In this document: piece after piece, positions 27,915 through 32,847 of the stretch
Position numbering within the stretch: the first letter of the stretch is position 1
Layout of the letters: each line of letters begins with the position of its first letter
From: Achatina immaculata
Lineage: Eukaryota; Mollusca; Gastropoda; Stylommatophora; Achatinidae
Reading direction: 5' to 3'
Assembly (NCBI GenBank): GCA_009760885.1
Contig: CM019715.1
Coordinates: 21,906,003 to 21,970,002, forward strand
DNA: 64,000 nt
Position numbers and translations under genes: made by a program
Notes under the pieces: generated by a model
What the model saw: the letters and a program-made list of their open reading frames with translations, nothing else
Database searches by the model: none
Told to the model about the DNA's origin: nothing

Positions 27915-30900
27915 GCACGCACGCACACACACACAAAAAGAAAAACTACAAGATTGTGGGGCAATCGTGTTATTTTATGTTTTTATACCTTACAGTTAAA
28001 ATAACATAGAAAGTTGTCACTATTTACTGAAATATTTTTCTGTTGAATTTCAGTATTTTTTTTTTTTAAATTGGTTTTTCCCAGGGCAACTTGTCAGGTA
28101 CCATTTCTGGTTTAGGGTTGTGCTAACAAAATGTTGGGAAGCCCTGTTCTAAACTTCTAAACTGACATGTGCTGAAAGTCAAATTGTATTTCTCATAACC
28201 ACAGTGGCATTATCACACTAGGGAATTATATTCTTCTTCTTCAGCTTTCCGAGCCATTAAGGCTTATTGGTGTAGATAAAGTTCGCCTCCATTCCTCCCT
28301 ATTCCTAATCGTCTCTCTCCAGTTGGTAACACCAGTTTCGTTTATGTCCTCTTCTGTATTGTCTTTCCATCTCTGTTACAACTGTTTTTAATTTCTTCAT
28401 AGCATCTTTTTCTTGCTGTCTTCTTCTTCTTTGTTGTCTCTGTTGTTAGGAAAGGTTGAGGGCTTCAGTATCAAACTGTTGTCTTGTTGACTGAACCTAC
28501 TCTCAGCTTAATATTATTGTAGTAGGGTCTCTGTCAAATTACTTAATTTAATATCTGGGTACAATGTATAGCACGACTAATCATTTGATAGTTCGGTAGC
28601 TAAATAACATCTGGTAGCTGGGTGCAGTGGTTTATCTGACCTATCACCTGACAGTTGAGTACCCTGTCTGGTGAGGATTTATCATATGATAAGCTAAAAA
28701 ATGGTGGCACCAGACAATTGGTAGGTACTACACTATACTTACAATACACCAAGAAACAAAGAGTTAAGTGGTTTGGCCACTTAATGAGAATGACACATAT
28801 ACAGCCAGCCACAAGGGCCTTCAACCAAAGAACTGCAGGACACAGATCAAGAGAAAGACTCCGGAAAAGATGGATAGATGGAGTTGTAGAAACACTCACT
28901 GATTACAGCAAGAACATCACTGAGGGCACTCATATGGCCCAAAGCCGCCAAATGATCTCTCCTTTTCACCTCACAGTAGGAAGGATAAAGTAAACTAAGA
29001 TAAAGTAAAGTAAAGCTTTCTATACTCAGCTGAGATCCTCATTCGGTGGATGAGATCATAGTATTTGTGGAGGGCATAAAGATAACCCTTTAACAATTTT
29101 TTAACCATTAAATGTAATTTTAACTTTTGAAGTTAATAAGTTTTAAATTGTGTTCTGAGAGATATAACTGTAATAACCCTTAAGTATAATTTTAACCTTT
29201 GAAGTTAATAAATTTTAAATTGTGTTCTGAGAGATATAACTGTAGAGTATTATAATTCACAATGTTCTGTTTGATAAGATTGATCATGTTTTTATGTGAA
29301 ACTATACTGTTCAAAAAAAGGAAATGCAACACTACTATAGTCATAATGGACACCAAATTTCAAACTTGTATCAAAATTTTCTTTTACGGAATTAATCTTT
29401 CAATCTTGGCATGAAGAAACTTTAAGACTTTAAGAATGAAATGATGTTCATTAAATTTGGTTTGGACTTTTATCTGTTGCAACTGAGTCCTCCATTTCAG
29501 TAAGGTGTATGGCTTCCTTTGGCCTTTATCAGAGAATGACATCTCCTTGTCACGGATCTGACTAACCGTTGGATCTGTTGTTGTGGGATGGCTGCCCACT
29601 CTTCCCGTGGTGCAAGAGACAACTGTCGGAGAGTGTTTGGTGCCACATCTCAATGGCAGACCCGTCTGTTGAGTTCATCCCATAAATGTTCTATTGGGTT
29701 CATGTCTGATGATATAGATGGCCATGGAATGGTCTGGACATTGTTGTCAGCGAGGAACTGGGTGGTGAGTTGTGCCACGTGAGGTCGAGCGTTATCCTGC
29801 TGAAAAATCAACTCTAGTGCAGCCAGAAGTGGAAAGACGTGAGGATGAAGAATTTCAATGACGTATCGTCGGGCATTCAGGCGTCCTTCAATGTGCACCA
29901 GGTCACTTCTTCCCATGAAGTTGATCATCCCCCACACAAGTACACCTCCACCACCATATGAAGGAGCCTTATCCATGCAGTTCTGGATGTAGCATTCCTG
30001 GACTCTGCGGTAAACTCTTCTCCATCTGTCGTGTCGCTGGAGCAGAAAGAATGATTCATCACTAAACCAAACCCTTCTCCAATCATTTGCAACGGTCCAT
30101 TGGCAATGCTGGTTTGCCCACTGCAGTCAGTTCTGGCGATGCTGGTCTGTAAGAACAGGACCTCTGTAGGGTCTTATAGCCCAAAGACCAGCGTCGTGCA
30201 GCCGGTTCCTACCGCTTGATCTGAAATTCGATGAGCTGCTGTCATTGTTGAGGACGCAGATGCAAATTGATTCCCGAGGTGACACAGCCATATGAAGTGG
30301 TCTTCGGCAGGAGTTGTGACTATGGGTCCTCCATTGCGCGGCCGGTCTGCAACTGAGCCAGTTTCTTGAAATCATCTCCAAAGGCGACTAATGGTGCTTC
30401 TAACTGCATTAAATTGTCTGCTCACTACACTTTGTGACTGCCCAGTCTGTAAATGTCCAATGATGATGAGTCATTGTTCTGTTGGGAGACGTGCCATACT
30501 TGCGCATTAAATTTTCAAATGAACTGATTTGAGTAGCATCAATCTTTTATAGGCATTCAATAACATTGTTAGTGAGTTTTGTGTTCAGTAAGTTTCATGG
30601 GATTCTCGTGAACCTGTCATGAGTTATTGTCAAAAATGCTGTTTTGACTAGTGTCACTTTTCTGTGCTCATGAATCATCTCTGAGTACAGTTCAGGCCAG
30701 CACGTGAAGTTGATGTCAAAGTGAATGTTTCAGGCAATTTGCCCTTGCCTGATCAGCAAACTTCAGTTTAAATCGCAACATCGTATTTGTTGCGTTTCTT
30801 TTTTTGAACAGTATAATTTTAGCTCTTTGTTAATCAAAATTAAGATGTGGACAGATTGTACAGTGCAGGGTTAGCACAGTTTTAAAAAAATGACATATTA

Positions 30901-31818
30901 TGCACATGGAATCAAATGTGATGTGTCTTGCAATGGTCTAGTCAGCCCAGCTGTGAAATGACTACCTAGCAATTATATATTATGGAACTGCCTCTGAAAG
31001 TAGAGAATACTTGCTCGCAAAGTGACGCAGACCAGAGTACTCTGTGCAAGATTACATACTAATGTAAAAAAAAACAACACATATTCACATAAAAATTGGT
31101 TCCAGTGAATTTGTTCAGAGTGGAAAAGATAAAACATAAAAAGCATACAATTTGTTTTATTTATTCTATGAGCAAGCTGAGCTGAGTTCAATCAAAGTTA
31201 TATGTTAAAACAGTTTTATTTTATATTCTATGAGCAAGCTGAGCTGAGTTCAATCAATTGTTATGTTTATAAACAGTTTGTTTTATATTCTACGAGTAAA
31301 GTGAGTTCAATCAAGTTGTTATATATGAAAGTAAATTTTAATGTTTTGCTTATTTGTTCACACATATTTAATGCTGTTACTACTCAGTTCCTCATCACTT
31401 GATTTCAGAGCCTAGTTTAGATATAGTGAAGCTATAAGCTCCAGTACTGGGTTTATACTTGGTGATGCCATAAACTATATAAAACTTGGAGCCCCTTAGT
31501 TACAAAGTTATGCCAGAGAGTCTAAGACCCCCCCCCCCCCACACACACAACTGCAGCATGTTTAGCTTATGCCTAATTCCAGCACTGCATGCTTTCTATT
31601 TTCTTTCAGGTTTGAATGGAGGTGCTATTGCAGGGATCGTCATTGGAGTTCTAGTCATTGGTGTCTTGGTTGCTCTCGTTGCTTTCTTCTTGTACCGTCG
31701 TTCTCAAGGGCAGATTGTCCCTCCGTTTACTAAGAAGGAACAAATTCTGAATGAACCTGGCTTTGATAATGCAGCTTACACGAGCCAGGAAAACAAAATT
31801 GGCTTCACTGAAGCATGA
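483..31818 (+). CDS. C-type lectin-domain receptor, mannose-receptor-like, 3' part (15 exons, 5' end outside window)
   Basis: Joining exons 483-547, 3344-3441, 4754-4891, 5803-5931, 7288-7457, 9630-9726, 11122-11284, 14821-14902, 16428-16599, 17728-17979, 20877-20977, 24081-24156, 27178-27252, 27528-27608 and 31610-31818 gives 1908 nt, or 635 residues plus stop. All introns are GT/AG and every split codon is in phase. Order of parts: CTLD-A, last ~73 residues; CTLD-B, about 92-230; CTLD-C, about 246-370; CTLD-D, about 385-512; Gly/Ser/Asn stalk to 566; membrane helix about 572-595; 40-residue tail. WIGL/WLGL cores, EPN/QPN/EPD motifs and paired cysteines are visible. Family knowledge: such type I lectins bind glycans or glycoproteins at the surface and recycle by endocytosis. 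The tail FDNAAY fits the FxNxxY endocytic pattern of mannose receptors. Specificity and total domain number are unknown because the N-terminal part is missing. Confidence 0.88.
748..1345 (+). repeat. 45-bp minisatellite, about 13 good units, alternating variants
   Basis: Units begin CACCAAGAAGACC and are 45 bp long. The array decays after about 1345, with two degenerate units to about 1440. Units 3-10 alternate AAGAAG and AATAAG at the same place, so the recent doubling unit is about 90 bp. Because 45 is a multiple of three, one frame stays open for 177 codons (741-1274) as a 15-residue repeat. It lies inside the intron 548-3343, and there is no other sign that it is translated. Confidence 0.9.
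1800..3185 (+). mobile_element. LINE-C1 remnant with 5' inversion
   Basis: From about 2117 to 3185 the + strand reads a reverse transcriptase: GVRQGCVLSP at about 2191, YADDTVLIA at about 2319, FKYLG at about 2513, and the C-terminal RFIGHFLRRG segment at about 2870. It then runs into a 3' end of the type 'tggcttggaaagctgaagaag'. Stops near 2424 and 2974 break it. The segment 1800-2110 carries the upstream RT part (EEQCGFVE, FIEYYKAFDKVRHTE) on the - strand. The 5' part of one element is therefore inverted next to its 3' part. It lies in the first visible intron. Confidence 0.85.
3344..3441 (+). CDS. Lectin receptor exon 2: CTLD-A ligand loop
   Basis: Acceptor TTTTCAG and donor G|GTAAGC. It encodes WSDNSPVGYVSW then NEPNDAFGGEGCVQM. 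The EPN tripeptide is the classical mannose-type calcium-site motif of CTLDs. It enters in phase 2 and leaves in phase 1 (G|GT glycine with the next exon). Confidence 0.9.
3442..4203. other. Intron sequence, nothing recognised
   Basis: AT-rich intron without a repeat family seen elsewhere in the window and without a convincing coding exon. A short piece just upstream of the previous exon (about 3195-3226, 'ctgaaccttaagtgcccagg') matches the end of the LINE-D fragment at 19070. Confidence 0.5.
4204..4480 (-). mobile_element. SINE1 copy (tRNA-headed), antisense to host gene
   Basis: The reverse complement matches the copy at 35942-36200 over its whole length. Shared blocks are the head near 4455-4480 (ccacaaccaataccagtc type), the 'caacaactcacaag' block, the 'gatctgaaggagttgtg' block and the end 'ttcctgcat'. 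The tRNA-like B box is degraded here. It sits in the intron between exons 2 and 3. Confidence 0.8.
4754..4891 (+). CDS. Lectin receptor exon 3: end of CTLD-A, linker, start of CTLD-B
   Basis: Acceptor GGGAAG and donor CAT|GTAAGT. It encodes LWSDYQCQSQFGFICKK, the closing cysteines of CTLD-A, then a Pro/Thr-rich linker and CPRDFVSLPS, which opens CTLD-B. Unlike the later junctions, no intron separates domains A and B. The WSD stands where WND is usual. Confidence 0.88.
5411..5708 (+). mobile_element. LINE-A 3' fragment
   Basis: Reads the LINE-A C-terminal block QPISWVIRKRRW..GHVMRRN, IPKQAIKWSTTGQRKRGR and LKRTLLRE with frameshifts. It ends in 'acgagaaggatgtaag', the family 3' end. Severely 5'-truncated, inside intron 3. 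Confidence 0.85.
5803..5931 (+). CDS. Lectin receptor exon 4: CTLD-B N-terminal half
   Basis: Acceptor CTGACAG and donor AA|GTTAGT. It completes leucine T|TG and encodes SYCYYVGG, then NNATTACNQMISKATLASVHS, the WxxA..C..GG-like helix region and the LASVHS strand of a CTLD. It ends in phase 1. Confidence 0.88.
6181..6735 (+). mobile_element. LINE-A 3' fragment
   Basis: Begins at the block encoding TRKEVRIRIAKAA and passes through KNLENIWHSKV, LIYACESWK and the RKRRW-like block to the 'catgggaaggat' end. Several frameshifts and stops are present. It lies in intron 4, downstream of another fragment of the same family at 5411-5708. Confidence 0.85.
6736..7287. other. Intron sequence, nothing recognised
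   Basis: AT-rich. Only short echoes of 'cttagttattagtgatag' recur (about 6090, 6740 and 6835), suggesting an old local duplication. No exon or known repeat is supported before the acceptor TTCACAG at 7281-7287. Confidence 0.45.
7288..7457 (+). CDS. Lectin receptor exon 5: CTLD-B core and ligand loop
   Basis: Encodes FILILTANLRSPAWIGLNDRR, FEWVDNT and HWGPGQPNENTQ. The motif is QPN rather than EPN, and the loop after it is longer than in the other domains. Phase 1 in, phase 0 out (AGG|GTAGGC). Confidence 0.9.
7458..8527. other. Intron sequence, no recognised element
   Basis: An 87-codon frame on the - strand (7510-7773) and a 73-codon frame (8102-8323) have no recognisable motif. Nothing here matches the repeat families seen elsewhere in the window. 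Confidence 0.45.
8528..9420 (+). mobile_element. LINE-C2 fragment with (GAT)n tail
   Basis: Starts within the RT domain (GIKIGGYNINNLR, then TDDTVLIAE where the family would have YADD). It continues through FKYLGAVITSDGKCRTEIRN, LKCYIEPIL, MWFIRRML and FIGHAMRRGG. The 3' end reads 'gccagttggcatggcacc' followed by (tga)n. Stops and frameshifts make it a pseudogene. Copies with the same end occur at 32848-33000 and 60660-61218. Confidence 0.87.
9630..9726 (+). CDS. Lectin receptor exon 6: CTLD-B C-terminal end
   Basis: Encodes RDCVDVEVGRLPGTWNDRQC then MAYICEAKK, with the canonical WND calcium-site motif and the last two cysteine pairs. Donor AAAG|GTGAGT. It leaves in phase 1, the phase shared by all later domain boundaries. 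Confidence 0.92.
9727..10497. other. Intron sequence, possible unidentified repeat after a (TTC) run
   Basis: A 'ttcttcttcttc' run at about 9887 is followed by 350 bases with no coding signature, which could be an antisense retroelement with a (GAA)n tail. No second copy is seen in the window. Confidence 0.3.
10528..10971 (+). other. Unrecognised 147-codon open frame in an intron
   Basis: Open from ATG at 10528 to TAG at 10969. I recognise no domain. The product is basic and has no signal peptide or membrane segment. It lies in the intron between exons 6 and 7 of the lectin receptor and has no splice-consistent link to it. It may be a remnant of a repeat or chance. Confidence 0.2.
11122..11284 (+). 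CDS. Lectin receptor exon 7: linker and CTLD-C N-terminal half
   Basis: Acceptor TTGTTAG; phase 1 in, phase 2 out. It encodes a linker YPTVAPNTT, GCHSGYQRFRNSCYKYY, and DDWTTAQSICVADGANLVTL, the standard first half of a long-form CTLD with its extra N-terminal cysteine pair. Confidence 0.92.
11490..11632 (+). mobile_element. SINE2 fragment (body)
   Basis: Shares 'gggaaggtaaaatggccagg', 'gtgatactgac..atcacac' and 'atgccttaatg.catgg' blocks with copies at 25928, 33301, 52192 and 59685. The tRNA head is missing. It is followed by a TA run and a T run. Confidence 0.8.
11937..12235 (-). repeat. R4 repeat copy
   Basis: The reverse complement matches the copies at 54541-54862 and 60283-60562. Shared blocks are 'gcgagctggtgttatttgca' type, 'gtattgcacacc', 'ggtggtggagtc' and 'gcgtaccagcatagc' type. 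The leading 'cttcttcttcaatcttcctg' corresponds to a (GAA)n 3' tail on the - strand. No coding capacity was seen. A retroposed, non-autonomous element is likely. Confidence 0.65.
12438..12542 (-). mobile_element. 105-bp LINE-B 3' stub with 12-bp target-site duplication
   Basis: Only the last about 105 bp of LINE-B, antisense, starting with the (TCAT)n tail and 'ttgcatgtcccttgcgg'. It is flanked on both sides by CAGTCATAGCCT (12426-12437 and 12543-12554), a direct duplication of the target. This is an extremely 5'-truncated retroposition event in the intron between exons 7 and 8. Confidence 0.88.
12556..14655 (+). mobile_element. LINE-A, longest sense copy, degenerate
   Basis: Readable in pieces: the linker before RT (AEHFQEIL, NSKAAGEDEVTAEMLKA at about 13185), RT palm (NFIDFKKAFDSIHRDSLW at about 13570, WFQIETGMKQ at about 13730), the catalytic-box region (DLDFADDI at about 13870), KIMKLPINQEGKIHIDG, FAYLGSYID, and the C-terminal KRRWTYV block. 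It ends in 'catgggaaggatgtaa'. Stops and frameshifts occur throughout. It is in the same orientation as the host gene, in the intron between exons 7 and 8. Confidence 0.88.
14821..14902 (+). CDS. Lectin receptor exon 8: CTLD-C middle
   Basis: Acceptor TTCTCAG and donor CGG|GTAAGT. It completes glycine GG|A, then encodes VEQAFAEILTGHFND and LQFWLGLKFDR. WLGL is the WIGL-equivalent strand. Phase 2 in, phase 0 out. Confidence 0.9.
14903..15728. other. Intron sequence, nothing recognised
   Basis: No repeat shared with the rest of the window. Frames up to 84 codons are present without motifs. Confidence 0.45.
15729..16292 (-). mobile_element. LINE-B 5'-truncated copy
   Basis: The - strand reads MREIRRRTSIALQKVKQLKN, KIRFLMACIFPIATYACETW, TLNKTAEKLINAFECKCYRR and QELNIEEDWVVKRIK. 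Broken frames follow to the 'catgcaaattaatgaatgaatg' tail at its left end. It is a close relative of the intact copy at 43373-44660. Confidence 0.88.
16428..16599 (+). CDS. Lectin receptor exon 9: CTLD-C C-terminal half
   Basis: Acceptor ATTTAG and donor TTTG|GTAAGA. It encodes FKWADNWPVRFTNWAHGEPD, SQDCVTD, DGQWQVVNCSERHPFVCEL. The loop motif is EPD, and the WND site is replaced (WQVVNC). This domain is therefore unlikely to have the standard sugar-binding calcium site. Phase 0 in, phase 1 out. Confidence 0.92.
16600..16798 (+). repeat. 32-bp tandem repeat starting at a splice donor
   Basis: About six units of 'gttaagagttttcattatac'+'tgtggctatttt'. The first unit begins with the actual donor GTAAGA of exon 9. 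Later units carry GTTAAG instead. Confidence 0.9.
16960..17358 (-). mobile_element. LINE-A 3' fragment, antisense
   Basis: The - strand reads EFKNNADIRQMTEQQPASWV, IRKRRWTYVGHVMRRNDQRI, KWNTTGQRKRGRPCETLKRT and KSLDEVEKLAE. The frame is nearly intact. It lies in the intron between exons 9 and 10. Confidence 0.88.
17728..17979 (+). CDS. Lectin receptor exon 10: linker and CTLD-D N-terminal half with WIGL
   Basis: Acceptor CCTCACAG and donor GGAA|GTAAGT; phase 1 both sides. It encodes a Pro-rich linker GSPPPSRVYTGGRC, NYAGSCYYIER, SWAGANAACTNLGASLASIH and VGKDVWIGLSKGQG. The conserved first half and the WIGL strand are in one exon here, whereas in CTLD-C they are split over two. Confidence 0.93.
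18048..18102. repeat. (CA)n microsatellite abutting a mariner end
   Basis: CA-rich run with occasional G. It joins directly to the terminal inverted repeat of the mariner element at 18103. Confidence 0.9.
18103..19054 (-). mobile_element. mariner-family transposon with internal deletion
   Basis: Inverted repeats of about 85 bp: the left end 18103-18187 (CACGAGGGTCATACC...) mirrors the right end 18969-19054. The - strand encodes the N-terminal helix-turn-helix part (SSVRRWVKHFKNG, PHSGRPRTAS, ERVDDIV, HVTVSEI, LGYRKVCAC at 18526-18780). It also encodes the C-terminal part in broken frames (NLASSDYHLFGFVKE, then AVHLCLWSS, FKLAERWEKCVQRNGDYVEK, about 18200-18430). The middle is gone, so two of the three catalytic Asp positions expected for mariner transposases are absent. 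TA flanks the right end only; the left flank is the CA run. The copy cannot encode an active enzyme. Confidence 0.9.
19058..19312 (-). mobile_element. LINE-D C-terminal fragment
   Basis: The - strand reads KKTWRTATERMLNNRGLTWA and ENPYGSPMCPGHLRF with frame changes, typical of the end of a LINE ORF2. It begins right beside the mariner end. A shorter relative is at 33660-33770. Confidence 0.6.
19336..20211 (-). mobile_element. LINE-A copy reaching the RT catalytic box, antisense
   Basis: The - strand reads IEDLDFADDITLISNNVNF, LSSLASKIGLEINKDKTKIM and NQNGKIHIE, then the FAYFGSYID, FKNLENIWHSK and KRKWKxxxGHVMRRN blocks with frameshifts. It ends at the left in 'tcttatatccttccc', the family 3' end. 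FADD marks the family catalytic box. Confidence 0.87.
20212..20876. other. Intron sequence before exon 11
   Basis: Contains A- and T-runs (about 20480-20570). Nothing else is recognised up to the polypyrimidine tract and acceptor CTTCAG at 20871-20876. Confidence 0.45.
20877..20977 (+). CDS. Lectin receptor exon 11: CTLD-D ligand loop
   Basis: Acceptor CTTCAG and donor AAA|GTAAGG. It completes serine A|GT and encodes GFSWYDGTEVEYLEWAKGEP, NDPESYLHQDCVK, with an EPN motif. Phase 1 in, phase 0 out. Confidence 0.92.
21195..21505 (+). repeat. 42-bp minisatellite
   Basis: About six units of 42 bp (repeat start 'agatgaatggagctaaatcc'), then degenerate half-units ('gatgaatgtggcaaaatccc'). The unit is a multiple of three, giving a 125-codon frame of 14-residue repeats on the + strand and a similar one on the - strand. 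It lies in the intron after exon 11. Confidence 0.9.
22020..22345 (+). mobile_element. LINE-A 3' fragment
   Basis: Begins at the QPVSWVIRKRRW block and ends 'ggaagatgtaagatg'. Broken frames. Flanks 'ttaaattact' (about 22008) and 'ttaaatgact' (about 22332) may be a decayed target duplication. Confidence 0.82.
22925..23135. repeat. 53-bp tandem repeat
   Basis: At least four units with starts of 'agtcctatttaaatcact' at 22928, 22981, 23034 and 23087. Degenerate units ('tcttttcttct') extend to about 23250. Confidence 0.85.
24005..24089 (+). repeat. Tandem duplication of a 3' splice site
   Basis: The 29 bases 24019-24047 and 24061-24089 are identical (actttgttttatatacatag + atcaggagt). The second copy's TAG at 24078-24080 is the acceptor of exon 12. 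The first copy offers an identical acceptor at 24039 whose use would add an in-frame TAG. Confidence 0.85.
24081..24156 (+). CDS. Lectin receptor exon 12: CTLD-D C-terminal end
   Basis: Encodes IRSEDGGWADTDCFDQNAYI, then CKTAQ, with the last cysteines of CTLD-D. WAD stands where WND is usual. Phase 0 in, phase 1 out (A|TG). The start is chosen as TAG|ATCAGG because it keeps phase with exon 11 and avoids a stop. Confidence 0.87.
24280..25762. repeat. GC-rich composite repeat ending in (GAA)n
   Basis: It is much richer in G+C than its surroundings. It contains a two-fold duplication of about 230 bp (blocks 'gccg.gcgtggagcg.....cccgg' and 'ggaaaaggtggt.gaaag' at 24480-24560 and 24690-24800). 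It also has about four units of 105 bp ending 'cctaaaccggctcataccag' (24600-25135) and three units of 88 bp ('cacctctcacccggcgggga ... ggtgagaaagtccaac', 25265-25515). It ends 'gtgaacgaagaagaagaag' at 25740-25762, like a LINE/SINE 3' tail. No coding frame was recognised. It is probably a large non-autonomous retroelement with internal tandem structure. Confidence 0.65.
25928..26105 (+). mobile_element. SINE2 body copy
   Basis: Shares 'gccaggtgtgatactgacc', 'tatcaccctctagtgtgctg' and 'gcctctaaggcatgac' with the SINE2 copies at 52370-52610 (antisense) and 11490. The head is lost or shortened. Confidence 0.78.
26112..26515 (+). mobile_element. LINE-A copy with internal deletion
   Basis: Reads MAFDSIHRDSLWRILRLYGI from the RT palm, then jumps to GIKCNVFKNNTEIRQMSEQP and the C-terminal block, joining at an 'aaaatac' stretch. 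About 650 bp present in the 12556 copy are missing. It ends 'catgggaaggatgtcaagatg'. Confidence 0.85.
26780..27050 (+). mobile_element. LINE-E C-terminal fragment
   Basis: Reads IRWFGHLICMN and PREKWIDGVKET with frame breaks, the typical end of a LINE ORF2 (GHxxRM ... RKRWIDGV). It is related to the better copy at 28640-28995. Confidence 0.65.
27178..27252 (+). CDS. Lectin receptor exon 13: stalk
   Basis: Acceptor TTTCCAG and donor AGCA|GTAAGT; phase 1 both sides. It encodes SRTTATGAHSQGDTGNGGNS, then GTAS: a Thr/Gly/Ser-rich stalk likely to be O-glycosylated. The first codon, A|TG, is split with exon 12. Confidence 0.8.
27331..27520. repeat. 20-bp tandem repeat
   Basis: Nine units of 'gatgttccaacattttatga' with one 19-base unit. 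It fills almost the whole intron between stalk exons 13 and 14. Confidence 0.9.
27528..27608 (+). CDS. Lectin receptor exon 14: Gly/Ser stalk
   Basis: Acceptor ATTTCAG and donor AGTG|GTAAAT; phase 1 both sides. It encodes PLSNPGQQGVNGGSSGSSSG and INGGSSG. The segment GINGGSSG repeats the earlier GVNGGSSG, which suggests an internal duplication in the stalk. Confidence 0.8.
27866..27935. repeat. (CA)n microsatellite
   Basis: Uninterrupted CA run with three GCAC variants, in the intron between exons 14 and 15. Confidence 0.92.
28233..28440 (-). mobile_element. LINE-C1 3' end, antisense
   Basis: Starts 'cttcttcttcagctttccga' and continues 'gccattaaggcttattgg' and 'cctccattcctccctattcc', the mirror of the 3' end seen at 3090-3185 and 59213. 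Only the last about 200 bp are present. Confidence 0.8.
28640..28995 (+). mobile_element. LINE-E C-terminal fragment
   Basis: The + strand frame reads QRVKWFGHLMRMTHIQPATR, GHRSRERLRKRWIDGVVETL to a stop at about 28991, followed by a 'gataaagtaaagtaaag' tail. It is typical of a LINE ORF2 C-terminus. Confidence 0.75.
29088..29245. repeat. Two-copy tandem duplication, about 75 bp unit
   Basis: 'gaagttaataagttttaaat ... gagagatataactgta' occurs twice with few changes. Confidence 0.85.
29307..30811 (-). mobile_element. Tc1-like transposon, inactivated, with TA duplication
   Basis: Terminal repeats CTGTTCAAAAAAAG...TTTTTTTGAACAG are flanked by TA at 29305-29306 and 30812-30813. The - strand keeps a 108-codon piece (29650-29976) with GGGGVLVWGMI, LIFQQDNARPH (second catalytic Asp) and SDMNPIEHLWDELNRR (catalytic Glu). 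The DNA-binding part upstream (MARLPTEQ, QSQSVVSRQFN, STISRLWRRFQETG-like) is broken by stops. At 1505 bp it is close to full length for a Tc1 element. It is antisense to the host gene, in its last intron. Confidence 0.92.
31150..31335. repeat. About 70-bp tandem repeat, three units
   Basis: 'tattctatgagcaagctgag' and 'gagttcaatcaa' recur at about 31165, 31225 and 31290 with drift. Confidence 0.8.
31610..31818 (+). CDS. Lectin receptor last exon: membrane helix and cytoplasmic tail
   Basis: Acceptor TTCTTTCAG, phase 1 in, stop TGA at 31816-31818. It encodes LNGGAIAGIVIGVLVIGVLV and ALVAFFL (the membrane helix), then YRR as stop-transfer, and a 40-residue tail containing PGFDNAAYTS. The FxNxxY pattern matches the tyrosine-based internalisation motif known from mannose receptor tails. 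The orientation (ectodomain first, then helix, then short tail) is type I. Confidence 0.93.
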
Positions 31819-31979
31819 CAACCAAGTATAAATTTGAAAAAGTTGTGATTGTTGTGATTGTTTAACTCTGGATGTTAGCTGATGATGCTGAGAAAAGCTG
31901 CCAAATATTTTTTATCAAGAAATGTTCATCTCTGTAATTTCAGAACCTATATCGTGTGTATATTTTGTGATTTTCATGT

Positions 31980-32017
31980 ATTAAAGAGTTAACAATATAA
32001 TATGAACGTTCATTAAA
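31980..32017 (+). promoter_or_regulatory. Candidate polyadenylation signals (ATTAAA) of the lectin receptor
   Basis: ATTAAA occurs at 31980-31985 and 32012-32017, 160-200 bases after the stop codon. No canonical AATAAA lies closer. Which one is used cannot be told from sequence. Confidence 0.45.
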
Positions 32018-32464
32018 GGATTAACCTTAATTTTTCCAAAAAGTTGATGTATCCCACAGGCTATAAAACAGTAGATTCAGGATATCAAATCTGAAGATTT
32101 TAATCCTTCAAATGACCACAGTTAAATTTCATTTAGGATAGTTAAATTGATCAATTTTAGGAAATTAAAAATTAGATTCCATTTTGTAACTCCGTAGAAA
32201 TGAATTTGTAATTTATTGACATTTTCTCACTTTCATAATTGTTCATGTAGCAGAAACTAAATGATGTACTGATTATTTCATATGCTTTGTGACATTAAAA
32301 GTCAGAGTAGAGTCACTTGCCTTGTGTGGTTAAAAATTATGTGTATACATAGTTCGACACTTTTAATATCTTTTTTGTGGTTAATGTGACTTATTATCTT
32401 ACAATTGGGTACCTTTGTTAATAGCTTGATTTTAGTATTTAAGCACAATGTTTAATGTAATTTA

Positions 32465-32725
32465 TTTTTTTATATACTTTGGGCATATCAAAAGACATAA
32501 CAACGTACTGAAGATCATACTAGAAGGAAAGGCTGAAGGAAAAAGAGCAAGGGGTAGAGAAAGGTGTAGGATGGGAAAATAACATACAAGAATGGACAGG
32601 ACACATCCTAGTTGAGTGCATCATCAAGGCAAGGGAATGAGGAAACTGGAGATTTATCATCGCCAGCCTCTGTTTCAGCAGAGGCTGGCGATGATAAATC
32701 TCCAGTTGATGGCACATAATGATGA
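32465..32725 (+). mobile_element. LINE-F C-terminal fragment with terminal hairpin
   Basis: The + strand reads FGHIKRHNN-like, KIILEGKAEGKRARGRE, EWTGHILVECIIKARE and GNWRFIIASLC with one or two frame breaks, then an inverted copy of its own last segment and a 'gatgatgataatga' tail. Confidence 0.7.
32644..32707. repeat. Perfect 29-bp inverted repeat, 6-nt loop
   Basis: Arms 32644-32672 and 32679-32707 are exactly complementary, with loop TTTCAG. The left arm is the LINE-F coding end (NWRFIIASL). The right arm is its inverse copy. Confidence 0.95.
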
Positions 32726-32847
32726 TAATGATCTTTTCATAATTGTTAGTAGGGTCTCTGTAAAATTACTTATTTTAATATCTGGGTACCATCTATATCA
32801 CGACTAATCATTTGATAGTTCGGTAGCTTAATATCTTCTGGTAGCTG

